A stretch of 64,000 bases of DNA from DATEPR01 sp963780635 (GCA_963780635.1 CAWACW010000016.1:124001-188000), one strand, 5' to 3'. Shown: positions 9,007-17,576, counted from the stretch's first letter. Program-made: numbers and translations. The notes: generated by a model not told the origin, from the letters alone.

Positions 9007-9834
9007 TCAGTCGACCGGTTCTTCCTCTCGGGCCGTGGCCCGCCTGCTCCGGCCCGCCCGCATGATCCTGGCCAGCAGCAGGTTGAACGCCAGGGAAACC
9101 TCCCTGGCGCCCGGCGTGTTCCACTGGTGGATCGGCAGGCACGCGCCCTGCGCCTGCTGCACGGCCAGCCGGTCGGGCAGGGCGACGGGCATCACCAGCG
9201 GGCCGAACAGCTCCCGCAGCTCCTCGATCCGGAACTGGTGCTCGTGCGAGCGCGGCCGCACCCGGTTCACGACGACGCCGAGCGGCTGCAGTCGCGGGTT
9301 GTGCAGTTGACGCTCGTTCTGCACCGCCTCGAACGCCCGCTGCACGCCGGACACCGCGAACATCGTCGGCTCGGTGACCAGCAGCGCGCGGTCGGCGGCG
9401 ACCAGGGCGGAGCGGGTCAGCTGGCCGAGCGAGGGCGGGCAGTCCAGCAGCACCAGCTGGTACTCGGGATCGCCCTCCTCGACCAGACCGTTGATCTGCT
9501 CCAGTGCCTTGCCCAGCTTGGCGAGCTTCGCCGAGCCCGGCTCGGGGTGGTTGAGGGCCTCCACCTCCTCGGAGCCGACGAGCACGTCGATGCCCTCGCC
9601 CCACGGGCTGGGCGCGATCGCCGAGCGCAGCGTGGCCAGGGTCGGCCGGGCCAGCACGTCGACCAGACTGCCCTCGGTGTCCGCCGGATCGAGGGTGGCG
9701 GTCGAGTTGCACTGTGGGTCGAGGTCGACCACGAGTGTTCGCACACCACGCCGCAACGCGGCTGACGCCAGTCCGAGTACCACCGTCGTCTTGCCCACGC
9801 CGCCCTTGAGGCTCAGCACCGCCACCGTATGCAC
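9007..9834 (-). CDS. ParA/MinD-family ATPase, stand-alone
   Basis: A deviant Walker-A ATPase of the ParA/Soj family (about 276 residues). KGGVGKTT lies at about residues 10-17 after a short start (VHTVAVLSL). A Walker B-like LVLLDCPPS and a VVDLDPQCN segment are also present. I prefer GTG 9834, because family members begin just before the first strand; ATG 9906 would add 24 residues without family features. No ParB partner or parS-like site is visible nearby, so chromosome segregation is not implied; such orphan ParAs may position other cargoes. It lies between nei and the MFS gene on the same strand. Confidence 0.75.
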   Translation of the reverse strand: MHTVAVLSLKGGVGKTTVVLGLASAALRRGVRTLVVDLDPQCNSTATLDPADTEGSLVDVLARPTLATLRSAIAPSPWGEGIDVLVGSEEVEALNHPEPGSAKLAKLGKALEQINGLVEEGDPEYQLVLLDCPPSLGQLTRSALVAADRALLVTEPTMFAVSGVQRAFEAVQNERQLHNPRLQPLGVVVNRVRPRSHEHQFRIEELRELFGPLVMPVALPDRLAVQQAQGACLPIHQWNTPGAREVSLAFNLLLARIMRAGRSRRATAREEEPVD

Positions 9835-9922
9835 GTCAGGAATGTTAGATCCGCAAGGCAACCCCGGTGGCCTGCCCTGTCCCGGATAGCGTCCGGATCG
9901 TGTCATGACATCGGGTGAGCGG

Positions 9923-11146
9923 TCAGGTCACCGGAGCGTCCACGGGCACGGCGACCGGGGCGTCGGCCGTGGTGGCGGCCGGTCTGATCAGCAGAATGGC
10001 TCCGGAGCCGACCATGCCGGTGAAGGTCACCAGCAACAGCAGCCGATAGTCGACGACCGCGATCAGCGCTGCACCCAGCCCGATCGAAGCGGTCTGCGGT
10101 CCGGTCAGCAGGAGGTTGGCCGCCGCGTTCACCCGGCCCTGCAGTCGCGGGGGCGTGTAGCGCTGCAGGCCTGTGCTCCAGCCGACCACGAACAGCGGCA
10201 CGCCGAAACCGAGCACGAACGTCCCGGCCAGCACCGGGGCCAGCGAGGGCAGCGCGAGGGCGAGCGAGCCGATCCCGATCATGGCCAGACCGATGCCCAC
10301 GGTCCTGGCCTCCCCGGTCCGGCGCAGGATGCGGGCCGCGAGGACGGCGCCGACGATCGCACCCGCGCCCTGCATCGTGTCGATCACGCCCAGGAACGAC
10401 GGCGACCGGTGCAGGCCCTGCCCGATGACGGCGAACGCGACGGTCTCCAGCAACCCGATGACACCGAACGCCAGCGCGCCGACTATCACCAGTTGCAGCA
10501 GCAGCGGCACTGCCCGGACGTGCCGGAAACCGGCGGTCACCGCGGTGCGCCAGCGCACGCCGTCGGCGTCCTCGACCGGCGATTCGGTGACCCGCACGAG
10601 GCTCATCCCGACCGCGGCGACGCCGAACAGCGTGGCGACCGTGATCGCCAGCCCGTGGCCACCCAGCAGTGTGTAAAGGCCGGCGCCGATCAGCGGGGAC
10701 AGCAGCCGCGTGCCCTGGGTGAGGGTCTGCAGCAGCGCGTTGGCCGGACCGAGCCTGTCGTCCGGGAGCATGTCCTTGACCAGTGCACTCTTACTGGAAC
10801 TGAGCACGTCGTTGGCCAGCCCGGTCGCGGCGGCGACCGCGTAGATCACCCACAGTTGGTGGCGGCCCTGGATGAACAGCAGGCTGAGCACGACGACACC
10901 GAGCGCGAGGTTGGTACAGACCAGCAGCGGCTGGCGGCGCGGGATCCGGTCGATCAGGTGCCCGCCCAGCGGGGAGAGCAACGCGGGCACGCCCAGCGCG
11001 AGGAAGACGCTGCCTGCCAGGGCGTTGCTGCCGGTCAGGTCCTTGGCCCAGATGCCCAGCGCCAGATACAGCGCGGTGACGGCGATGCTGGACACCGTCT
11101 GGCCGACCAGTAATCGGCGGAATCGGCGGTCGCGCAACAGGTCCAC
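9923..11146 (-). CDS. MFS transporter, probable drug exporter
   Basis: An integral membrane permease of 407 residues with 12 predicted helices. The loop between helices 2 and 3 reads GGHLIDRIPRR, a variant of the MFS motif A. The start lies 1 bp after the end of the ArsR-type regulator gene, so the two form a tight operon. This regulator-plus-MFS layout is typical of exporters derepressed by the compound they carry; the substrate cannot be told from sequence. The C-terminus ends in an Ala/Pro/Val-rich tail without features. Confidence 0.8.
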   Translation of the reverse strand: MDLLRDRRFRRLLVGQTVSSIAVTALYLALGIWAKDLTGSNALAGSVFLALGVPALLSPLGGHLIDRIPRRQPLLVCTNLALGVVVLSLLFIQGRHQLWVIYAVAAATGLANDVLSSSKSALVKDMLPDDRLGPANALLQTLTQGTRLLSPLIGAGLYTLLGGHGLAITVATLFGVAAVGMSLVRVTESPVEDADGVRWRTAVTAGFRHVRAVPLLLQLVIVGALAFGVIGLLETVAFAVIGQGLHRSPSFLGVIDTMQGAGAIVGAVLAARILRRTGEARTVGIGLAMIGIGSLALALPSLAPVLAGTFVLGFGVPLFVVGWSTGLQRYTPPRLQGRVNAAANLLLTGPQTASIGLGAALIAVVDYRLLLLVTFTGMVGSGAILLIRPAATTADAPVAVPVDAPVT

Positions 11147-11147
11147 G

Positions 11148-11726
11148 TCACTGTCCTTTGTGCCGCACAGCCGCGGTGGTGGCCAGGAAGTACTCCACCC
11201 GCCGAGCGTCGGCGGGCCGGTTCTCCTGCTTCTGCCAGCGGTGCTGGTACTCCTCCATGACGTCGGCCAGCCGATCGGTCAGCTCGGCGGCCTCCGCCGC
11301 AGTGAGGTACATCTGGCTGGTGCGCGTGCCGTAGATCTTGCGCCAGTCCTCGGGTTCGCCGTGCCGGGCGCGCAACCTGGTCCGGATGGATTCGAACTCC
11401 TGCTCCAGGTAGGCCTCACTTGCCGCCTCGGCGACCTGCGCGCCCTCCTCGTCGAGGCCCTCAGGTGAGATCGAGTAGCTCCCGGAGACCGTTTTCCACG
11501 GCTTCTCCCTGCCCTGGCCGCCCTCGGCCTCCTCGATGAAGCCGTACTTGGCGAGCATGTTGAGGTGGTAGGAACAGCTCGCGACGCTCTCACCGAGTTC
11601 CTCGGCGCACTGGGTGGCGGTGGCCGTCTCCTCATCGCCGATCATCATGAGGAGCTTCCAGCGCAGTGGGTGCGACAGTGCACGCAAGCGCTTGGGATCG
11701 GTGAGCCGGGGCGGTTCAGCAGGCAT
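11148..11726 (-). CDS. ArsR/HTH_20-type transcriptional regulator
   Basis: A winged-helix repressor-like protein of 192 residues. The N-terminal domain (about residues 8-90) contains LSHPLRWKLLMMIGDEETATATQ-type sequence, then a recognition helix CSYHLNMLAKYGFIEEAEG. No metal-binding cysteine pair of classical ArsR sensors is visible (only two scattered Cys). The C-terminal part is helical and acidic (EAYLEQEFESIRTRLRAR, later EYQHRWQKQE), probably for ligand sensing or dimerisation. It leads an operon with the MFS gene and probably binds the dyad at 11753-11776 just upstream of its own start. Confidence 0.8.
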   Translation of the reverse strand: MPAEPPRLTDPKRLRALSHPLRWKLLMMIGDEETATATQCAEELGESVASCSYHLNMLAKYGFIEEAEGGQGREKPWKTVSGSYSISPEGLDEEGAQVAEAASEAYLEQEFESIRTRLRARHGEPEDWRKIYGTRTSQMYLTAAEAAELTDRLADVMEEYQHRWQKQENRPADARRVEYFLATTAAVRHKGQ

Positions 11727-11752
11727 GGCTCACGATATCCGGACCAAGGAGT

Positions 11753-11776
11753 CTTTCGCAAGATTTGTTGCTAAAG
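11753..11776. promoter_or_regulatory. Candidate operator of the ArsR-type regulator
   Basis: CTTTCGCAA (11753-11761) and TTGCTAAAG (11768-11776) form a 9-bp inverted repeat with one mismatch and a 6-nt spacer, 27 bp upstream of the regulator start in the otherwise GC-rich divergent gap. Its size, symmetry and position fit the binding site of a dimeric winged-helix repressor. It could affect the divergent methyltransferase gene too. Confidence 0.55.
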
Positions 11777-11839
11777 GTCTGCTGGGATGCAGTGACCTGC
11801 CCGGTTCGCCCCGACCTGCCTGCCCATAGACTGCGCGCC

Positions 11840-12571
11840 ATGCGATCGGACGCGGTGTATCGCGTGCTCGAGGCCGAGGTGGCGGCGGCAAGGGACCGTC
11901 GGCACGGTGCGGCTCCCGTCGTGCTGGACGTCGGCGGCGGCAGCGGTGTGTGGGCGGTACCGCTCGCGCAGGCGGGCTGCTTCGTGACCGTCGTCGAGCC
12001 GAGCCCGAACGCGCTCGCCACGCTGCACCGGCGGGCCGAGGAAGCGGGTGTCACCCGGCGGATCACCCCGCTGCAGGGTGACACCGACGCACTGGCCCGG
12101 CTCGTGCCGCCAGGGGTCGCCGATCTGGTGCTCGGGCACGGCGTGCTGGAGGTCGTGGACGACGTGGCCGCGGCAGTGGCCGGGCTGACGGCCGCCTGTG
12201 CGCTCGGCGGCGCGGTGTCGGTGCTGGTGCCCGGCCGCTACGGCGCGGTGCTGCACCGCGCGATCGCGGGCCGGCTGGTCGAGGCCCGGCAGCTGCTGGA
12301 CGACAAGGCGGGGCGGGTGTCCGGTCCCGGCGAGGTGGTGCGCAGGCGGTTCGACGTCGACGAGCTGGACGCGGTGCTGCGCGACGCGGGCCTGGTGGTC
12401 GAGGTGTTGCAGGGGCACGGCCTGGTGTCCGACGTGCTGCCCGGCTCGGTGCTGGAATCCAGCCCGGGCGCAGCGGAGGCGTTGGCCCAGCTGGAACTCG
12501 AAGCCGCGACCCGGCCGCCGCTGCGGGACGTGTCGGCGCGGCTGCACGCGCTCGGGCGCAAGGTCACCTGA
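11840..12571 (+). CDS. Class I SAM-dependent methyltransferase
   Basis: A cytosolic methyltransferase of 243 residues with unknown substrate. The Rossmann-fold motif I is VLDVGGGSG (about residues 29-37). VVEPSPNAL is motif II, GDTDAL follows, and VLGHGVLEVVDD corresponds to post-motif II. The C-terminal half resembles methyltransferases of the UbiE/COQ5-like and CmoM-like groups. ATG 11840 lies 7 nt after TAGACT (11827-11832), a good -10, so the message may be leaderless; an in-frame upstream start at 11765 cannot be excluded. It is divergent from the ArsR-MFS operon and precedes dinB. Confidence 0.75.
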   Translation: MRSDAVYRVLEAEVAAARDRRHGAAPVVLDVGGGSGVWAVPLAQAGCFVTVVEPSPNALATLHRRAEEAGVTRRITPLQGDTDALARLVPPGVADLVLGHGVLEVVDDVAAAVAGLTAACALGGAVSVLVPGRYGAVLHRAIAGRLVEARQLLDDKAGRVSGPGEVVRRRFDVDELDAVLRDAGLVVEVLQGHGLVSDVLPGSVLESSPGAAEALAQLELEAATRPPLRDVSARLHALGRKVT

Positions 12572-12607
12572 GCGCGCTGAGCACCGGAAACCGTCGGTCG
12601 GCGTGGC

Positions 12608-12613
12608 TACACT
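12608..12613 (+). promoter_or_regulatory. -10 element of dinB, leaderless start
   Basis: TACACT lies 6 nt before the GTG start of dinB, the spacing expected if transcription begins at the start codon. No convincing -35 is seen. No SOS box (actinobacterial GAAC-N4-GTTC type) is visible here, so LexA control is not supported. Confidence 0.4.
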
Positions 12614-12619
12614 GCGGCC

Positions 12620-13882
12620 GTGGGTAGGAGTGGCGGGTTGCCGCGCGAGGTCGCCAAGCGGTACCTCGTCGACGAGTCCGATCCGGCCACCTGGCCCGAC
12701 GACGCCGGCTGCCACATCCTGCACGTCGACATGGACGCCTTCTACGCGTCGGTGGAGATCCGCGACCGTCCCGAGCTGGCGGATCGGCCCGTGGTGGTCG
12801 GCGGGATCGGCCCGCGCGGGGTGGTCAGTTCGGCGAACTACCCGGCCCGCCGGTTCGGTGTGCGATCCGCGATGCCGACGTCGAGCGCCCGGCGACTGTG
12901 CCCGCAGGCCGCGTACCTCCCGCCGAACTTCACCGCGTACCGCGAGGTCTCGCAGGGCGTCCTGGGGATCTTTCGGGAGCTGACGCCGCTGGTCGAGCCA
13001 CTGAGCCTGGACGAGGCGTTCCTGGACGTGTCCGGTGCCCTGCGGCGGACCAGGATGTCGCCCGCCGGGTTGGGCGCGCGGATCCGCACGCGGGTGCTCG
13101 CCGAGCACCGGATCTCCTGCTCGGTCGGTGTGGCGGCGACGAAGTTCCTGGCCAAGTTGGCGTCCGGGATGGCGAAGCCGGACGGGATGCTCGTGGTGCC
13201 CGAGGCCGAGTCGCTGGAGTTCCTGCACCCGCTGCCGGTGTCCGCGCTGTGGGGCGTGGGCGCGCGGACGGCGGAGCAACTGTCCCGAGTCGGCCTGGAG
13301 ACGGTCGCCGACATCGCGTCGACCCCGCTGCCCAGACTGCGCAAGGCGATCGGCACCGCGGCCGCCGAGCACCTGCACGCGCTGGCCAACGGGCACGACG
13401 ACCGGGCCGTGGTGCCGGACTCGCCGGACAAGTCCATCGGCGCCGAGGAGACATTCGACGTCGACCACCACGATCGCGACCTGGTGCGCCGCGAGTTGTT
13501 GCGCCTCGCCGAGCGAACGGCATCGACATTGCGGTCGCGCGGGCTGCGCGGCCGGACCGTGTCGATCAAGGTTCGGTTCGCCGATTTCACGACGATCACC
13601 CGATCGCGCACGCTGCCGGTGCCCACCGACGTGACACAGGAGGTCTACCGGACGGCCTGCCGCCTGCTCATCGAGCAGGTGCCCGCGGGTGCGGTGCGGC
13701 TGATCGGGGTGCGGGTGGAGCAACTGAGCGGCGCGGCGGGCGGTGGCGAGCAGTTGCTGCTGGACGCCCCCGAGCGCGGCTGGCGCGACGCCGACCAGGC
13801 GGCCGATCAGGCGAGGTCCCGGTTCGGCACGGCGGCGATTCGCCCGGCGAGCTTGCTGGACGGATCGAGCGAGGGCCGATAG
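12620..13882 (+). CDS. dinB: DNA polymerase IV (Y-family, DinB)
   Basis: An error-prone translesion polymerase. The 420-residue product has the N-terminal catalytic motif HVDMDAFYASVE (about residues 34-45), the second acidic motif SLDEAFLDVS (about 129-138), helix-hairpin-helix sequence LWGVGARTAEQLSRVG, and the little-finger domain ending in QLLLDAPERG-like sequence near the C-terminus that may bind the sliding clamp. Actinobacteria often carry two or three DinBs, so which paralogue this is remains open. The GTG start is supported by the adjacent -10. Confidence 0.93.
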   Translation: MGRSGGLPREVAKRYLVDESDPATWPDDAGCHILHVDMDAFYASVEIRDRPELADRPVVVGGIGPRGVVSSANYPARRFGVRSAMPTSSARRLCPQAAYLPPNFTAYREVSQGVLGIFRELTPLVEPLSLDEAFLDVSGALRRTRMSPAGLGARIRTRVLAEHRISCSVGVAATKFLAKLASGMAKPDGMLVVPEAESLEFLHPLPVSALWGVGARTAEQLSRVGLETVADIASTPLPRLRKAIGTAAAEHLHALANGHDDRAVVPDSPDKSIGAEETFDVDHHDRDLVRRELLRLAERTASTLRSRGLRGRTVSIKVRFADFTTITRSRTLPVPTDVTQEVYRTACRLLIEQVPAGAVRLIGVRVEQLSGAAGGGEQLLLDAPERGWRDADQAADQARSRFGTAAIRPASLLDGSSEGR

Positions 13883-14115
13883 CGCTCGTCCAGGCGGTGG
13901 CCAGGTCCACGGCTGAGTGTTGCTGTGGACGCGGCGCGGATGATCGCCGCGACGCACCGAACCAAGCCCGACCGCGCAAGCAGCCCAGCCGCCTTGGGAA
14001 CCACCCCCTCAGCGGACAGCACGCACGTCAGCGGCCGAGTCACCCGCCCTGAGGGCAACACCGAGGCGAGTCCGGAGAGCCCGCCACTCAACGGTCACAC
14101 GCGTTCCAAGCAACT
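13883..14115. other. Gene-free spacer after dinB
   Basis: About 230 bases leading into array 2. Short ORFs here have low-complexity products, and I see no hairpin followed by a T run. It appears to be ordinary spacer. Confidence 0.4.
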
Positions 14116-14306
14116 GAGTCGGCCGTTCGGTGGTCGGGAGTTAGTTGGTGGTCAGGAGTGGGCCGGGCTTGGCGAGTCGGCCGTTCGGTGGTCGGGAGTT
14201 AGTTGGTGGTCAGGAGTGGGCCGGGCTTGGCGAGTCGGCCGTTCGGTGGTCGGGAGTTAGTTGGTGGCCGGGGGTCGGCCGGGCTCGGCGAGTCGGCCGT
14301 TCGGCG
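14116..14306 (+). repeat. Array 2a: 58-bp tandem repeat, three units plus a partial fourth
   Basis: GAGTCGGCCGTTCGG begins at 14116, 14174, 14232 and 14290, exactly 58 bp apart. Units 1 and 2 are identical or nearly so, unit 3 has a few changes at its end, and unit 4 diverges after about 16 bases. Each contains TTCGGTGGTCGGGAG. Near-identity of units implies recent duplication. Confidence 0.9.
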
Positions 14307-14334
14307 GGCGATCGTTCTGCGGGCGACTCAGGCT

Positions 14335-15075
14335 GGTGCGATCGAGTCGGCCATCGTGAGGTCATCAGTGGGCCGCGTGGTGAGTTGGCCGTTGAGTGGG
14401 CAATGCGGCTGGTGTGATCGAGTTGCACGTTGTAGCGACGACATTGAGCCGCACCCCGGTGGGCCGTCCGCCCAATGGGCAACACGGGTCTCCGCAGCAG
14501 CGAGCGATCGAGTCGTCCGCTACGAGGTCAGCACCCAGCTGCGCCCGGGGAGTTTGGCCGTTCACTGGGCGCCACGACTGGTGCGATCGAGTTGCCCGTT
14601 GCGGGGACGACACCGAGCCGCACCCGGTGAGCTGGCCGCTCAGTGGACGACTCGGGTTCCTGTGATCGAGTCGACCGCTGTGGGGCCCACACAGCCACAT
14701 CCGTGAGCCGGCCGCTCGACGGGCAGCACGGGTCCCCGGAGCAGTGGGCAAGCGAGTCGTCCTCGGTGGGGTCAACACCTGGCCGCGCCGGGGAGTTGAC
14801 CGCTCGATGGACGACATCGACTTGTGCGAACGAGTCGCCCGCTCTGGAGGTGACCTCTCTGGAGATGGCATTCAGCCGCACCTGGCGAGTTGGCCGCTCG
14901 ATGGCCGGCACCGGTTCGCTCGACCGAGTTGGCCGCTGTGGATCAACATCTAGCTGCTAGTGGAGTGTTGGCCGCTCAACGGACGGCATGCGCTTCGGCA
15001 AGTGAGTCGTCCGCTGTGGGGACGACTCAGCCGAGCTCGGAGTTGGCCGGCGAGCGGGTGACGCGGCTGGTGTGA
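14335..15075 (+). repeat. Array 2b: degenerate repeats of about 80 bp
   Basis: The anchor GATCGAGT(C/T)G or a close variant recurs near 14340, 14416, 14506, 14585, 14664, 14750, 14827, 14918 and 14998, at intervals of roughly 72-92 bp. Recurring side blocks are GAGTTGGCCGCTCAATGGGC-like, GACGACACCGAGCCGCACC-like and CACGGGTTCC-like. The units look like an older, diverged array adjoining the young 58-bp one, with GAGTTGGCCGTT shared between them. Confidence 0.7.
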
Positions 15076-15924
15076 TCGTGTTGATCGTGCGCGGTCGCGC
15101 CGATTAGGTCTGCTGCGGCCGTGGTTGGACAGCGCGGGTTCGGTCGGCCAGCGCCGGTCGGTCGGGCAGGGGCGGGTTCGGCCGGACAGCGTCCCATCAT
15201 CCGTGGTCGGCCAGTGCCGCATCGGTCGGGCAGTGCCGCGTCATTCAGGGTGGGTTGTCGTCCGGGCGGGTTGCCGACCAGGCACGATCTCGGTGGTCCA
15301 GCTGGCCCCGCGCCGGGGCGGGTGGCCGATAACCGGGATCACCCGAACGTGCGCAAATCTCCCGAGGCGGCCAGAACACCGGGGTAAAAGTCCTGGTGAC
15401 CGGCGTTCGGCCGGCCGGAAGCGCATTGTGGGTGCTTTCCAAGCGAGGCAAGGCGGTCCCACTGTCCAGTATGGACTCAGGGCTCAGATTTGCGCTTCGA
15501 TGCGCGTCGATTCCGGTCGAATCGGCGCAGCTCTCCGGTTTGTCATTCACCGCCGCACGCGATCGTTCCCACCCCGTGGACGCCAACGGACGGGCACCGA
15601 ACAATCATGCACCAGGAGGACCCGTCAATGCGTCATCCGGGCCGACCTTGCCGGGTCGTCCTGATACGGGTGCATTCCGTTGCCGGTGCCGCGTTTCGGC
15701 TCGTACCAGTCGTGGCCGCGCATGGGCTGATGTGGACTCACGTCGGGGCGGCATTCTTGGCTCGTGATTGCGGAGGATCACCGGTCCGACACACTCGGTC
15801 CGGTGAAACCTGATTACCCACTTTTCACGATTATGCCGCTATCCTGGTTTCTGTCACCACCGGACAGGCCGAGCAGGCCCGCGTTTCGGTAGCCGTCGAG
15901 GCGTGTTTGAGAGAGTGAGAAACC
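15076..15924. other. Gene-free region upstream of lsr2
   Basis: At 15120-15260 a further set of short repeats occurs (GGTCGGCCAG, GGTCGGGCAG, about 30-50 bp apart). From 15400 the sequence looks like ordinary upstream DNA with more A/T toward 15800-15860. TATCCT (15840-15845) is a possible -10 for lsr2. The ORFs present have no family features and poor codon pattern. Confidence 0.4.
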
Positions 15925-16712
15925 ATGGCACGCAAGGTGCTTGTGCGACTAGTCGACGACCTGGACGGTTTGCCCAGCGAGGATGTGGCCACGGTCACCT
16001 TTTCTCTCGAAGGGGTGACGTACCAGATTGATCTGAATCAGTCGAACGCCGGGAAGCTGCGCGACAGCCTTGCTGCCTTCGTCGCCGCGGGCAGGCGGAC
16101 CGGTGGTCGGGTCAAGCGCGGCACGGCCCGCGTCCGTGGCACCGGCAACGACGGGCCCGCGATCCGCGCCTGGGCAAGGTCCCAGGGTCACGATCTCGCC
16201 GAGCGCGGCCGTATCCCTGCCCACATCGTCGACGCGTTCCACGCGGCCACCAAGGGCGGTCGGGCCGTGCCCGAGGCCGTAACGGCCACCGTCGCCCCGC
16301 GCACCCGCAGGCCCGCCGTCACGAAGCAGGCCAAGACGGCCGCCGCCAGCCGTACCGCCACCAAGACCACGGCCCAGGCCGCCGCCACGACCAAGACCAA
16401 GCCCGCTACCCGGACCACGAAGGCGGCAGCGGCCAAGACGGCGAAGGCGACCACGACCCGGGCGACCACCAAGGCGACCACGCGAAGACGACCGCAGCGA
16501 AGACGACCGCAGCGAAGACGACCGCAGCGAAGACGACCGCAGCGAAGACGACCGCAGCGAAGACGACCGCAGCCAAGACGACCGCAGCGAAGGCCGCACC
16601 GAACGCGGCGCCGAAGACCGCCGCCGCGAAGACGACCGCGAAGGCCCCCAAGGCGGCCGCCAAGGCTCCCAGGGCCGCCACCCGGGGTCGCGGCGCTGCC
16701 AAGGGTCGCTGA
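15925..16712 (+). CDS. lsr2: Lsr2-family nucleoid protein with long Ala/Lys/Thr-rich tail (frameshifted)
   Basis: A DNA-bridging xenogeneic silencer of the H-NS-like Lsr2 family. Residues 1-60 are the dimerisation domain (MARKVLVRLVDDLDG, YQIDLNQSNAGKL). Residues 74-112 are the DNA-binding domain with IRAWARSQGHDLAERGRIP, including the AT-minor-groove RGR. Ordinary Lsr2 stops near 110; here a histone H1-like tail follows (TKTTAQAAATTK, then AKTTA repeats). One base is missing at about 16481. As given, the frame turns into an Arg/Pro-rich run that overruns the next gene, while the other frame reads AKTTA repeats and ends GRGAAKGR at TGA 16710-16712. Restored length is about 262 residues. Confidence 0.8.
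16482..16586 (+). repeat. Seven 15-bp coding repeats in the Lsr2 tail
   Basis: Six identical copies of GCGAAGACGACCGCA plus a seventh with one change (GCCAAG). In the restored frame each encodes Ala-Lys-Thr-Thr-Ala. As the unit is a multiple of three, copy-number change would lengthen or shorten the tail without breaking the frame. Confidence 0.9.
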
Positions 16713-16720
16713 CCGGCGCC

Positions 16721-16975
16721 TTGAAGCTCAAGCTCGACCTGCACGACGTCTACAACCGCGGCGCCGATATCGATCGCGCCCTGCGGGGGATCATCGACGA
16801 GGCGGTGGCCAAGAAGGCCACCCTCGTCGAGATCATCCCGGGCAAGGGCTCGGGGCAGCTCAAGAAGCACGTACTGCGCTTCCTGGACCGGAAGGACATC
16901 CGCGCGCTCTACCACCGGGTGGAGAAGGACTCGAAGAACTTCGGCCGGGTCTTCGTCCACTTCCGCTGGCACTAG
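16721..16975 (+). CDS. Small Smr-domain protein
   Basis: An 84-residue single Smr domain, the small MutS-related fold found in nucleases that nick DNA or RNA. The features LDLHDV near the N-terminus (family LDLHG-like), VEIIPGKGSGQLKKHV (the GKGxGxL loop) and a C-terminal GRVFVHFR support this. The start is TTG 16721, 8 nt after the restored lsr2 stop, with no clear ribosome site; translational coupling to lsr2 is likely. The function of stand-alone Smr proteins in actinobacteria is not known to me. Confidence 0.75.
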   Translation: MKLKLDLHDVYNRGADIDRALRGIIDEAVAKKATLVEIIPGKGSGQLKKHVLRFLDRKDIRALYHRVEKDSKNFGRVFVHFRWH

Positions 16976-17192
16976 CGAAACAGCGGTCCGTTATGCCGGA
17001 TTGGCCCAGTTCGTTGGGTGCCGGTCATAGCCCAACAGAATGTCGTTCGTCGCAATGCAGGCTCAGGATGCGGCATCGGGTAGTCGGGGCGACCTCCGGA
17101 TCGTATCCTTGTTGTGACGACCCCAGGGGGGCGCCCGCCCGGTGCGACCAATAGCACCTGGCGCCTACGACAGCAGTGCCGGAGGAGGAGCC

Positions 17193-17576
17193 ATGCCACT
17201 CTCCGAGCACGAGCAGCGGCTGTTCGACCAGATCGAGCGCGCGCTCTACGCCGAGGACCCGAAGTTCGCGTCCACCATCAGGGGAGGGCGACTGCGCCCG
17301 TCCAGGCGTCGGCGCATTCAGGGAATCACCCTGTTCGTGCTGGGCATCGCGTTGCTCGTGTGTGGAATGCTCGTGCCGCTGAAGGTGTTCGCGATCCCCG
17401 TCGTGAGCGTCGTCGGGTTCCTGATGATGTTCGTCGGCGCTGTGCTCACCTGGGCCGCGATGCGCCACGGTGACGTGTCCAGCGGTGCCGATGGCCGCGA
17501 GGAGACCAAGCCTCATCGCAGCGGGTTCACTCAACGAATGGAAGAGCGCTTCCGCAAGCGCTTCGAGGGCGAGTAA
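17193..17576 (+). CDS. DUF3040 membrane protein
   Basis: A 127-residue protein of the DUF3040 family, common in actinobacteria near the dcw cluster. The N-terminus is a soluble helix PLSEHEQRLFDQIERALYAE, diagnostic for the family, followed by DPKF. Two closely spaced membrane helices (about residues 48-90) and a charged tail ending in RFRKRFEGE follow. GGAGGAGGAG at 17181-17190 fixes ATG 17193. Function is unknown. The gene converges on tgpA with a strong hairpin between them. Confidence 0.85.
   Translation: MPLSEHEQRLFDQIERALYAEDPKFASTIRGGRLRPSRRRRIQGITLFVLGIALLVCGMLVPLKVFAIPVVSVVGFLMMFVGAVLTWAAMRHGDVSSGADGREETKPHRSGFTQRMEERFRKRFEGE

Noticed and set aside
9835..9906. 24-residue N-terminal extension of the ParA-like protein
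   Set aside because: It is Pro/Gly/Arg-rich without family features; ParA proteins begin just before the first beta strand, at GTG 9834.
11771..13957. 728-codon minus-strand ORF over the methyltransferase and dinB
   Set aside because: The + strand carries conserved methyltransferase and DinB motifs; the minus frame is an artefact of high GC at third positions.
16482..17154. Arg/Pro-rich continuation of the Lsr2 frame to 17154
   Set aside because: It overlaps a well-supported Smr gene and lacks the clean stop found in the other frame; the alternate frame continues the Ala/Lys/Thr composition of the upstream tail.
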